This document shows, in pieces, positions 46,502-57,177 of a stretch of DNA of 64,000 bases. Every line of letters starts with the position of its first letter. Within the stretch, counting starts at the first letter, position 1. The stretch covers positions 2,053,501-2,117,500 of the forward strand of contig OZ005602.1 of the NCBI GenBank assembly GCA_963930655.1. Reading direction: 5' to 3'. The stretch comes from Myrica gale (taxonomy: Eukaryota; Streptophyta; Magnoliopsida; Fagales; Myricaceae). Under the pieces are notes generated by a model. The model saw only the letters and a list, made by a program, of their open reading frames with translations, had not been told where the DNA came from and did not search any database. A program made the position numbers and the translations under genes.

Positions 46502-47204
46502 AGTTTGTAATTAAAGAGTTTCCTTCTCCCCTATTTGAACAAAAGGTCTTGATATTCTTTAAGTACGAAATAAAATAATTTATTTAAAAAGAAAAATAAA
46601 TTAGAAAGGACAAAATGATCCTATAGACTATATAACTGAATTAATAAATAGACTAAGTACACTCTTCGCGTGTTGGGATTTTGACATAATTTTGATTGTT
46701 AGATTTATTTTGGGCCGTAAATTAATAAATTTTAAAACGTCACGGACTTAATATTACGAAATTAATAATTCAGTCACTTAAAATGATAAAGAAGTCTATA
46801 AAAATAGTTTTCAGCATTTGAAGACATCAAAAACCTGAAGTTAATCTCCCACACAAACTGTGAGCCCAACTAGCACAAACCACGACTAGGATAACTTGAA
46901 CTCTTGGCCGTACACCCACGGCAACATCCATCGCACCACTCGATTAGACTAAACTCTCATGCATGACTCAGCCGACTCGAAAGGCAAATCTGCATAAAAA
47001 TGCTGTCTCCAAAACACTACAAAAACTATGCACGCAGGCTGAAGACGACCGTCCAATAGAAAAGAAAAAGCTATTTATGAATTCAATTGGTCTAGTCACT
47101 ACAAGATTACATTTTTAATAGGGGAAATGTAATTTCCCCTCTCAAATTAACAAAAGTAAAATGAAACATGAATCACAACAACTAAGTTTGTGGCATTAAA
47201 GTCA
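46502..47204. other. intergenic, no supported gene
   Basis: AT-rich; nothing recognised. Confidence 0.4.
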
Positions 47205-47209
47205 TAATA

Positions 47210-48509
47210 TGAGTCCTAGATTTCAGGATTAAGGCAACCCAAGAGGGGGTGAATTGATTTTCTAAACTTTTCAATATTAACCCCTATAATTGTGTTTGCA
47301 AGTAAAATCTATTTTAGCACGAATATATAATATGCAATAATTGTAAATAAGTGTTAAAGTAAGGAGAAGGGTAAGAGAAGCAAACATAATATTTTTAGGT
47401 GGTTCGACAAACCCGCCTACATCCACCCCTCAAGCCCTTTCACCGAGCCTTGAGGTTTTCCACTATCTTCAACCAATAGCTTACACACTAGCTTCCGGGT
47501 GCTAGTGAAACGTACAAGTATTTTCCCGGGATCAACACTCAAACCCACCCAAGTGGTTTTTTTGGTTCACCACTCACAACCTCACCAAGCTTGAGATATA
47601 CACTCTGAAAGCTTCTTCTTTAGTGAACAACCTCACTAAAGGAAACACCTATTTTGGATAATGAGATACAAGGATAAACTCTCTCAAATAGTGGATAAGA
47701 AGATTGAGAGTTCTATCTCTTTTGATTCACACAATGACAAGGATGTGAAAGTGTAATTTGTGTGAATGATATGAGAAATATGAAATAGGAAGGTTTAGAA
47801 TATTTCTCAAGCTATACAAATTATATGTGGTCGTTGGGTATTCATTTTAGACGAAATGAAAGTGTATTTATAGGTCATATATGAAAACTAGTCGTTTATA
47901 GCCGTTGGGAGTTTTCTGCTAAAACGAGTCAATTGACCGCTACATGAACCGGTCAACCGCTTCAAGTTACCGTTACCAAACGGTCATATTGTCAGAAGCT
48001 CAACGGCTCTATTTTTAAAACCAACCGGTCGACCACTATACCAAGCGGTCGAAGTATCGGTCGACCGCTTCACCAGCTGGTTGACCTCTTCAACTTAAGC
48101 TCATAGTCCGATTCTTTTAAAAACTAGTTTTGACCACTTTTAAACACCCAATTTTATAAGACTTACTTCTCGTAAGTATATGAAAAGGTTTGGAAGTTTG
48201 TTTAGGGTGTTTTGAAACATATAAAAATATTTTAATATTTCAAACTAAAGGTAAAACGGTTTATGCACATTATGAAAGATATGCAAGTGCGTGATTCAAA
48301 TCTTTGTCAAAAGTGAATTAAAGAGTTACAAGGATTATACCCTATGGTCTTGAATCTTTACTTTGAGCTCCTTGCATCTTCTTGTTCTTCTTTCTTCAAG
48401 TATTTGACTCTTTTATCAAGTCATCTCTGTCTTTGAAGATGTTCACTTATTAAACTTCATTCATTTATTGAAATCATCAAAATCTCGATTGTGTACAAAA
48501 TCCAACACA
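47210..48509 (-). mobile_element. solo LTR, Copia-like, with 5-bp target duplication
   Basis: Read on the minus strand the 1300-base unit begins TGTGTTGGATTTTGTACACA and ends ATTTCAGG...-type sequence with CTAGGACTCA, so termini are TG...CA. TAATA flanks both ends (47205-47209, 48510-48514). The 3' part has AATTCACCCCCTCTTGGGTT, the typical end of plant Copia LTRs, and a GTCGAACCACCTAAAA motif common to such LTRs. No internal domain, primer site or partner LTR follows. Its middle (about 47927-48090) holds repeated GGTCGACCG-like motifs. Confidence 0.72.
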
Positions 48510-48514
48510 TAATA

Positions 48515-50000
48515 CTGTCAATTTTCATCAATATGTGCTCTTAAAAATGATCCAACCGTTAATATCATACCACATGTGTTATAAATGAATCATGTTACTC
48601 AATTTTGGTTAATAAATTTTATTTTAGGAAGCAAGTTTATTAATTTTAAAAAATTGAGAGCTTAATGTGTCAAATGTGGTAATTGAGATATCTGTTTGAG
48701 TTTGCTTTGGTAAGTTTAAGAGGGCAAAATGACTTAAAAAAATAGATTTGTAAGGTTTAAAATATTCTTATGTGCTATCTTTTTGTCCATGCTTGTATTT
48801 TTTTATTTTCTAAAATGACTAGACGTGATCATAAGAACCCTCACTCACTACAAAATGTCTAGATTGAGTTATAACAACTACTCATATAAAGATCATTAAT
48901 CTCCACAAGAATGCAATTGATTTTAAAGGCAAGGGGTTCTATCCACAAAACCCTAATCCTCACATATACTCTTTGGTGTCCATTTTCAAATTCCCGAACC
49001 AAATGGACTACCACTCACATATACAAGACAATTATCTCTTCATTATGAAAGCAACATTTGTTGGATTAGCTAAATTATTTTTTAGGTTATATATTGATAC
49101 TATTAGGAAGAAGTAAACCATTACGGCAAGGAAAAAAGTTTAATTATGAGGCAAAATAAGAGGCAAATTTTGGATAAAAAATTTAATTTGATTCTGCCAT
49201 CCAAAAACAAAACAAAAATAAGTAAAGTTTCATTGCTGTGTGAGGAATGAGAAACTGTTATCTTAACTAGAAATAGAATAAGAAAAAGGGAATATGGATT
49301 CCATAATATTTTAAAGTATTCTCCAGATTTTTAAAATCTAAGTAATTATTTTTCATAGCAAACTAAGAAGTTTTTTTTTTCAGATTATGATTAGTTATAT
49401 TAATCCAGTTAACTGATTAATAAAAGGATAAATGGTAATTCTTTAAATATAAACTATTTAAAAATTTATATTTGAGATATAAGTTGTAGAATACTTAAGA
49501 GATTTTATTCCGAAAGAAAAATTAAAATTTTGAGAATTTGAAGTGTTTTGAGAAATTTTAGGTGATGCTAAATTTTATTAGTATGCGTCAAGATTGTGTT
49601 TTTAGGTGATGTTAAAAAACATGTTCGGTTTTATAATTCTAGGATTTTAAAGAATCTTAAAATTATAAATTAGTCCAACATGTCCTAAATCACATAAATT
49701 TAGCTATTACAGAGATAGGCTAACCTAAAGTTGAAACATAATTAATAATTATCATTGGTTGGTAATATTAAAAATTGATATAAGTTGAATCTATACCATA
49801 AATGAATTTTGTGAACTAAAAACAACCGTTCTCAAATAGATATATTTAATTTTTATAATTTTTATGTGACTTTACAAAATTGACGGTATTGTTTGAATTA
49901 AAATCGGTGACATGCAAGAGGCTCGCTTCTTTACCTTTTTTGTTTTGTTTAATAATTTCATTTTTTATTACATTTTGAACTGGATTTGACTCCAACCCGT
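48515..50000. other. intergenic; possible MITE remnant near 49500-49685
   Basis: Within AT-rich DNA, 49530-49685 has AAATTTTAGGTGATG, ACATGTTCGGTTTTATAATT and AACATGTCCTA, resembling the GAGTATGTTCGGTT element at 8959-9147 and the GGGTATGTTTG family, but without clear borders. No gene. Confidence 0.35.
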
Positions 50001-51563
50001 AACCCACTTTGACGGTTTGACCCCATGCCTGAACCGAGGTCCCGCTCCACCGCACAATCAACCAAAAAAGGGTTCCGACTCAATGGACCAGACCCCACAT
50101 GGTCAACCGCTTCATCCGGTCACCAAACCCCGACTTCCCCTCACCTAAACCACTCCGCACCCCCACCCCCTCAGCCGGTTTCCCCCTCGCTACACCCCCA
50201 CAGTTTCACGCCAAGTTCCAATGCTCTTTCACCTCTCCATCCTCTCTCTGGCATCGTTCCCATAAATTCAACTCAAATTCACTCCGGTTTTACTTCGCAT
50301 TTCATTTCGCAGTAGTTTTGAATTCTCTCTCTCTACACCTGCTTCAGCGGCCATGGCGATCGAGCTCCTTTCCTCTTCGCCAGGGTCTTTCTCTTCTTCT
50401 GCTTCGTCTCCTTCTCGCCCATTTTTGAAGGCTTTGTTGCCAGCCTTTTCCTTTGCTCTCTGTTTCTTCTTCGAAGGTCGATGAACGAATGTCTGTGCAC
50501 CATAGTTCCGTTCAGTCGGTTAGGGCTTCTGATGGCGCTTTTGAGCTCACTCAAAACTCATAGTCTTCAAATCTGTAAGGGGTCTCTTCGTTTTTCCATC
50601 AATTTCTGCACTGTTATGCTACACATTTTAGTATTATGCTACTTGTTGGTTGTTTATGCTTATCTCTTGTGTGTTTATGTTTTTGGTGGGAACGAGTTGA
50701 TCGTCTTATATTATTGTTTGTCGTTTGGTTGCCGAGAAAGCGTGGGAACAGGAGAAGAATTTGAAAAGTTTTGAATTTTGTGGTTTTCCTTGTTTGACTA
50801 CTTAACCTACGACTAAAGGGAGTAAGTCATGCTGTCCAAAATAAATTTTTCTCTTGTTTCTCTTTCCTTTCCAATGTTTTCTCGTTGACCAAATGGAGCT
50901 TTGATTGCCTTCAAAAACTTTAATGCTCCTCATAGGGTTTGAAAAAAGAGCTCAATGCACATATACTTTACATTTATCGGTTGGTTTCAATAATGTTCTT
51001 TCTGTTTTCTTTTGGATGAAATCCAAAACCGCTGTGAGAGTTTTCCTCAAGGTTCGATCCGGAAGATATGGGTGTTCGGGGTTCGAATCCGGGTTGTCTG
51101 GAACTTTCCATGTTAGCGCATCAAGATCTTCAAGATCTTGGGATAATCTTATAATCTTTATTTACCATGTTTGTAGGCTGCGCCTTTTTATCTTATAAAA
51201 AGCATATATACCGTCTTATGCCCGAGTCTTCCTTTACCCTTTGTCTCGTACTCACTATGTCCTCATCGCCTCGCAGCTTTTGGTAAGTCTTTCTGTTCAC
51301 GTCCCTTCAAATGGTTGTTGGGTTGTTCTTTGCTTTTCATTAATTTTCTATACCCGGTTTGGGCTACACAGTTCATCATTTAAAGTGGGTATCTTTTAGT
51401 TTAATTTTATCTTTTGTTTGCTCTTTTGGGGAGGATTGATGCCAAGGAATTGTGAATTAGTATATGATTCTATATTGTTTCATATGCGTTTATTCTAGTA
51501 AATTAGTAATTGATTCTCTGTAGATTGGGTGTCTTTCAGATATTTTTGGCCGTTAATGAAAGC
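50001..51563 (+). other. promoter and 5' leader (probably with intron) of the CCCH gene
   Basis: C-rich sequence from 50030 to about 50470 looks like a promoter and untranslated exon. A T-rich stretch up to the TTCTCTGTAG (51516-51525) or TCTTTCAG (51533-51540) acceptors looks like a leader intron. Frames here lack recognisable domains. The exact first exon cannot be fixed without transcript data. Confidence 0.45.
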
Positions 51564-53759
51564 ATGTGTGCTGGCCCGGAGCATTTAAATCTCCAACAGG
51601 CTCCATCATCCTCCCCAGGAAGCAAATCTTTTACCGAAGCTATGAATAATCCAACCGGAACAGGTGAATCTGAGCATTATTTCTCGATTTTACTTGAGCT
51701 TGCAGCTGATAATGACGTAGAGGGCTTCAAGCAAGCTATCACTAGTACTTGTGCGATCAGTGAGATTGGACTATGGTACGGTCATCAGCGGCTTTTGAAA
51801 AGGATGGGTCTTGAGCATAGAACCCCATTAATGGTCGCAGCTAAATATGGCAGTATGGATGTCTTGAAACTGATTCTTTCGCTCTCCAAGGCCGATGTAA
51901 ATCTCTCCTGTGGTCCGGACAAGAGCACTGCACTTCACTGTGCTGCTTCTGGTGGATCTGTTGGTGCGGTGGACGTTGTTAAGTTGCTTTTACTTGCTGG
52001 TTCTGAGCCTAATGCCACTGATGCATATGGCCGTTGCCCTTTTGATGTTATTGTTTCTCCTCCTCATCTCCCCAATTTGAAGGCAGCCCTCGAAGAGATT
52101 TTAAGAAATGATTTTTCTGCTTGTCAGCAGGATCTGCAGGTTTCAACTGTTGATCTGAGATCCAGTTCTCTGTCCCTTCCGTCATCCCCAGAGAAGGGTT
52201 CCTTGTCTGTCCCAAATTCAGTACTGACTCCAGTAAATTGTAAGCCAACTAACTCCAATATTTCTTCTGCACCTGAGAAGAAAGAATACCCGATTGACCC
52301 ATCTCTTCCTGACCTCAAGAGTAGCATTTATGCTACTGATGAGTTCCGGATGTTCTCTTTCAAGATCCGACCTTGTTCCCGAGCTTATTCCCATGATTGG
52401 ACTGAGTGTCCTTTTGTTCATCCGGGTGAGAATGCCAGGAGAAGAGACCCAAGGAAGTACCATTATAGTTGTGTGCCCTGTCCAGAGTTTCGAAAGGGGA
52501 CGTGTAGACGGGGAGATTTGTGTGAATATGCTCATGGGGTGTTTGAGTGCTGGCTGCACCCGGCACAATACAGGACTCGGCTTTGCAAGGATGGCACAAC
52601 CTGTACACGGAGGGTTTGCTTCTTTGCCCACACGCACGATGAATTGCGGCCGCTTTATGTATCTTCTGGATCTGCACTGCCTTCCCCTCGAGCAGCTGCC
52701 TCTGCTTCCACTGTCATGGATATGGCAGCAGCCTTGAACATGTTTCCTTGTTCTCCCTCAGCAGGGTCTGCCATGTCACCTTCTCCATTTTCTCCATCCA
52801 TGTCTCCTTCTGGTAATGGTCTTTCACATTCATCCATGGCTTGGCCTCAGCAGAACATCCCAACTTTGCATCTTCCAGGCAGTAATCTGCAAATGAGTCG
52901 CCTGCGATCTTCTCTCAATGCGAGAGAAATCCCCACTGAGGAGTTCAATATGTTGCAGGATTTTGAAATGCAGCAACAGCTGCTCCTTAATGATTTGTCC
53001 TGTCCCTCCCAGCCTCACCTCGGTACTTACTCTGCAAATCTACATATTCGTTCGAAAACCCTAGCTCCCTCAAATCTTGAGAACCTTTTCTCTGCTGAGG
53101 TCTCATCTCCTCGATTTTCTGATCAGCTTGTGGCTTCACCAGCTTTCTCACCCTCACACAAATCGGCTCTACTCAATCAATTCCAGCAGCAGCAAAATGT
53201 GTTGTCTCCAATTAAAACTAATGTGCTCTCTTCAAAGAATGTTGATCATCCTCTCTTGCAGGCTTCTTTTGGTGTTTCCTCATCAGGGATGATGTCGCCT
53301 CGGAGCCTTGAGCCTATATCCCCAATGGGCTCTCGGATGTCTGCACTTGCTCATCGTGAGAAGCAGCAGCTACAATTGCGCAGCTTCAGCTCACGGGAGC
53401 TTGGATCCAACCTCCCATGTGATCTTGGATCTAACAGTGTTGTTGGGTCCCCCATGCATTCTTGGTCAAAATGGGAGTCCCACAATGGGAAAGTGGATTG
53501 GTCAGTACAAGGAGATGAATTGGCGGGGTTACGTAAATCATGTTCAATTGGACGTAATGGAGAGGGGCCTGATGTTTCGTGGGTGCGGTCGCTGGTGAAA
53601 GAATCACCATCTGATATCAAAGAAAAAACAGCTGCTCCAGTCTCTGTTGGGCCACTGTCGGTTGGGGGTTCCGATTCTAAGCCCCAGAGTGAATCCAGTG
53701 ATCAGGCTGTTTTGGGAGCATGGCTCGAGCAGTTGCAACTTGATCAGATTGTGGCTTAG
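51564..53759 (+). CDS. C3H56: ankyrin and tandem CCCH zinc-finger protein, C3H56 type
   Basis: Single coding exon, 731 residues from MCAGPEHLNL; an upstream in-frame ATG at 51510 lies near the acceptor sites and is less like the family start. Ankyrin repeats occupy about 85-160 (HRTPLMVAAKYGSMDVLKL, TALHCAASGG). The plant-specific arginine-rich tandem zinc finger follows at about 270-355: a conserved basic lead (CPFVHPGENARRRDPRK), then C-x7-C-x5-C-x3-H (CPEFRKGTCRRGDLCEYAH), 16 residues, and C-x5-C-x4-C-x3-H (CKDGTTCTRRVCFFAH). The long Ser/Pro/Gln-rich tail has the family motifs LPGSNLQMSRLRSSLNAR and a closing acidic helix WLEQLQLDQIVA. Relatives include OXS2, C3H56 and C3H66 and act in stress responses by RNA decay or transcription, shuttling between cytoplasm and nucleus. 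Assignment to C3H56 rests on similarity plus linkage to DiT1 and MYB46. Confidence 0.92.
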   Translation: MCAGPEHLNLQQAPSSSPGSKSFTEAMNNPTGTGESEHYFSILLELAADNDVEGFKQAITSTCAISEIGLWYGHQRLLKRMGLEHRTPLMVAAKYGSMDVLKLILSLSKADVNLSCGPDKSTALHCAASGGSVGAVDVVKLLLLAGSEPNATDAYGRCPFDVIVSPPHLPNLKAALEEILRNDFSACQQDLQVSTVDLRSSSLSLPSSPEKGSLSVPNSVLTPVNCKPTNSNISSAPEKKEYPIDPSLPDLKSSIYATDEFRMFSFKIRPCSRAYSHDWTECPFVHPGENARRRDPRKYHYSCVPCPEFRKGTCRRGDLCEYAHGVFECWLHPAQYRTRLCKDGTTCTRRVCFFAHTHDELRPLYVSSGSALPSPRAAASASTVMDMAAALNMFPCSPSAGSAMSPSPFSPSMSPSGNGLSHSSMAWPQQNIPTLHLPGSNLQMSRLRSSLNAREIPTEEFNMLQDFEMQQQLLLNDLSCPSQPHLGTYSANLHIRSKTLAPSNLENLFSAEVSSPRFSDQLVASPAFSPSHKSALLNQFQQQQNVLSPIKTNVLSSKNVDHPLLQASFGVSSSGMMSPRSLEPISPMGSRMSALAHREKQQLQLRSFSSRELGSNLPCDLGSNSVVGSPMHSWSKWESHNGKVDWSVQGDELAGLRKSCSIGRNGEGPDVSWVRSLVKESPSDIKEKTAAPVSVGPLSVGGSDSKPQSESSDQAVLGAWLEQLQLDQIVA

Positions 53760-55074
53760 TGAAAATGAAATAATTTTTTACTGTGCTTACTTTAGGTAAC
53801 AGCGAATTATTAATTATTTTAGTTGGTTGGTAAGTTGGGAGGAAAGCAGGTTACAGCTACAATTGAAGGGAAAGGAAGGACAAAGTCGGGGTAAAGATTA
53901 TTCATTTCACCATTTATTGTATTACAGAAGTAACGAAGGGATGAGAAACCTTAACCGGGTTATTTTGCAAAGACCCAGCCCAGGTTAGGTAATTTTCTTC
54001 CCAAGGTCTATTTTCTCTCTTAATTTATTGTCTTTATTGTAGATTACCGAAGGCCTCGGGGTTGATGCCCCACTTTTCTTTTATTCCTTTTCTCGCACGT
54101 TATTACATTTTGTAATGGGGTTGAGGGGGAATTCTTTTTATTTTATTTTATTCTTGCATAGTGTTTTTTATGCTTTGACTATGTCGTTGTTGGGAGACAA
54201 GAACAATTTAAGAAAGAAGAAAAATGGTGTTTCTGATGTATTCTCTGTGGATGAATTATCTTGGAAGCAGATAGTGACAGGATGTGCATTTGGTTCTTTG
54301 ATGATGTAACGTTAAATTAGCTTTTTTATCATTGTCAAAATTGGTATCCCAATATCTTTTTCGTTTAATTGCTATTCTTTGCTGTTTGCCACTGCATTTT
54401 ACTTTTTCCTCTCACCTTTTCATTTGTTTGTTTCTGTATCTGAAAGCATGGGAATCTGCGATGAGTTGGATACCAGTAGTGGGATGGTGGGGTGGGATGT
54501 TGGATGGGGGAGGTGGAAAGTATTTTTATTTGGATTCTTTTCAGTTCTTTTCGAGAAGATCAGGTGTGGGGATGAGGAATTTATGTGGAACCTACTTTTT
54601 GTGGTTATGGGTTGCTTTAAGGTATCAAGTACCAGATATGATGCCACCCCACTAATCCCTCTAGTTGTTGGGTCTTTTTTTGGAGTGGATGGAGAACTTG
54701 TACCCTATTTTCTGATAGGCATCTTCCAGATACTTTTCTATTGGGTTTGCTGATAACATCCTCAGAAGCTTTGATACCATGTTTTAAGAAACATGCAAAA
54801 CCTTACTCTAATATTAAAAAACTTTGGGTAGAAAAAACATTGGGTAGAATAATGGCTACTATGTATACAAATTTCCTGAATATCAGGTGTAATCCATTTG
54901 ATGGGCAAATTGTTTGATGTTTGGAGGTGGAAACAAATCCCTAGTGGGGACGAATCTGATATTTTAGGCCATTGAACTTCTTCTCCCCCCCATCACAATG
55001 GTTGTGGTGTAAGATATTCTTATGGAGTTGAAGGCTGAAGTTGACAGGCATTTTGAAAAGAGGATTACGTGAAT
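53760..55074. other. CCCH gene 3' flank and intergenic DNA
   Basis: The 3' untranslated region probably covers the first about 350 bases. Frames near 54115-54753 are hydrophobic but match nothing I know. Confidence 0.35.
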
Positions 55075-55091
55075 GGGGGGGGGGGGGGGGG
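55075..55091 (+). repeat. 17-base poly(G) run
   Basis: Seventeen consecutive G on the plus strand. Long G runs are rare in AT-rich plant DNA and error-prone in sequencing. Confidence 0.85.
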
Positions 55092-57177
55092 AAGGTCTTA
55101 GAAATTTGACGAAGTTAATTAGACTTGGCTCTTTCTTTTAATCTAATTGCTGGCTTCAATAAAATAGTATTTTCTTTATATGAACTATAGTTGAATGAAA
55201 AATATAATTAATACATGTATCAGCTGGGCTTTGATAGAGTCAAATGGCTCTAGAAGTTTGACTGATTCAATCATTCAACACCTGTCTTTTTAGTAATTTA
55301 ATCCAAATAATTAGATCCTAATTAAGCTCTTAAATCTACCTTTTAGACGAGGTAAGAAAACTTGAAAAATTGGTCATTTCATCGGAATTATTCCAAGTCG
55401 GTATTGCTTTAAAATTCAAACAATTGACCTTCTGAGAAGCCGTAGGTTTGTAGCTGAAGGTAGGGTTTGGGAGGGGTGAAGGGACGCCACTGGTGCTTGC
55501 CTTAGGATGATTCCAAGCTACAACCATAAGCTACTATGACTTTTCAACTTGATCTTTTCTAAGTGGTACTTAGTTTTCATTGAATTAAGCTAAACAAAGC
55601 TTGAGATTTTAGTAAATGTTCATGTCAAACCGACGACATGTTTATTTTTTCTCAATTCGTATAAAAAGGTCTAATCAAGAGACCGACTCCATAATTTAAT
55701 ATATTAAGATATCAATTTATATTCACTCTTGACCACAAGATATCACTCCCTGATATTATATTTTTTAACCTCTAATTTGTTTTTATTAATATTTAATTTG
55801 AGAACCGAGGAAAAGCCAAAAACAAACGGCCCAACAGGCCACTGCTTATCTTTGACCTATGTCATAGAACTAAATTAGCATATCTTTCCAAGAACCTTTG
55901 AAAATGAAAGGAAGAGAAAGCAGTGCAGAATTGAAAGATAATAATGAGAAAGAAATAATAAGAGATAAAGATTTAAGTAGTTTGCTACGAATGATCTATA
56001 TCTACCGTAAAAGTTTTTTATGACTGTATTTTGTAGTATGAGTTCATATAAATTAAAAATTTTCTAAAAATAATATACAAAACATGATAGAAAAAATATT
56101 CTTAATTTTAGATTTAAATCTTTAAGATTTTGGCGATATCTCACATAAGAACTGAATTTATGATATAGTGATAATATCTTATCAAAGAAATCCAAGAGTA
56201 AAGATAGAAATACAGCTGGAGTGCATATGAAAAGAGTGTTGGAGGGAGAGAGTGAGAAAAGGGCATTACGAAGGAATCACAAATGGGAGCTACTGTTGCT
56301 GAGGGGAAAAAAAGGGGCTACTGTCCTGAGTATTATAAAAGTTTGTTTCTCAGGCTTAAATGCATATCTGATTGTAGATACTATACGAGCATTTCACCCA
56401 GAGAAAGCATTTTTCTAAAAAGAAAAGGTGCCCAAAATTACCAACCTGGCTTGCTGACAGATAATTTGAAGGACAAGGATGTCATCAGGGCATAGCTTCA
56501 CCCAAAAGCAAAAGGGTTTTCAAGTTATAAACATGTAAAAATTGATGGCTAGACCTTCTGCTACTAAATGGTGAAGAATTGGAAAACAAGTAGTGATTGG
56601 AATATTATGGTAAGATTGGCTTAGAATTTAATAAGAGGAGAATTATTGGATTAAGATTTCCATTATTCATGATAATTCCTGAGTACTCTGTGGACGAATG
56701 TAAAAGAAAAAATGTCGCATAAAGATTACCGAAAATTTATGTACAAACGTACGGGTAACTAAAAGAAAACACTAAGGATGGAGGATACACAGAAAATGGC
56801 GGTAGGTGCACTACTACCATCAAGGGGTCAGTATTTCTATACAGTTTTCAATGCCTATCTGTGATCTTGTACAATTAAGTTGGACGGTTAGCGAATTGCT
56901 TACTGTTTCCCATAACTCAGGTTGAGCTCAAAGTCCTTCCAAGCTTATAGGAATATCAAAGTGTTCCAGCAATGTCCCATGCAAGAACAAGGACCCCTAA
57001 CAAATCAAAACGGTTTCATCCCTGGGAAGCTCTCACCAATATCAGAAACCATATTTACTTAAATTCGTGGCAGTCAACACATTTCCTTGATGACTTTGCG
57101 ATCATAATTGGTGTCAGACCCCTAAAAAATTGATCGACCCAATGCAATTCTGACCATGGCTGAACAGCGTCTGGCTT
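55092..57177. other. intergenic, no supported gene
   Basis: AT-rich. No coding domain, RNA gene or bounded repeat recognised. The last about 400 bases would be the 3' flank of the PPR pseudogene. Confidence 0.4.

Noticed and set aside
50025-50774. Frames upstream of the CCCH gene as a separate small gene
   Set aside because: Pro/Ser-rich or hydrophobic translations without homology, in a region that looks like leader and promoter.
51080-51090. GGTTCGAATCC, a perfect tRNA/SINE B-box sequence
   Set aside because: No acceptor stem, D-arm or A box at the right distance; it lies in the presumed leader intron of the CCCH gene and no tRNA can be folded around it.
52048-53620. Antisense and alternate-frame open frames of 60-147 codons across the CCCH gene
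   Set aside because: Shadows of a long coding exon; the sense frame has all the domains.
54115-54753. Hydrophobic frames downstream of the CCCH gene as a membrane protein gene
   Set aside because: T-rich sequence gives Phe/Leu-rich translations by chance; overlapping frames, no motif.
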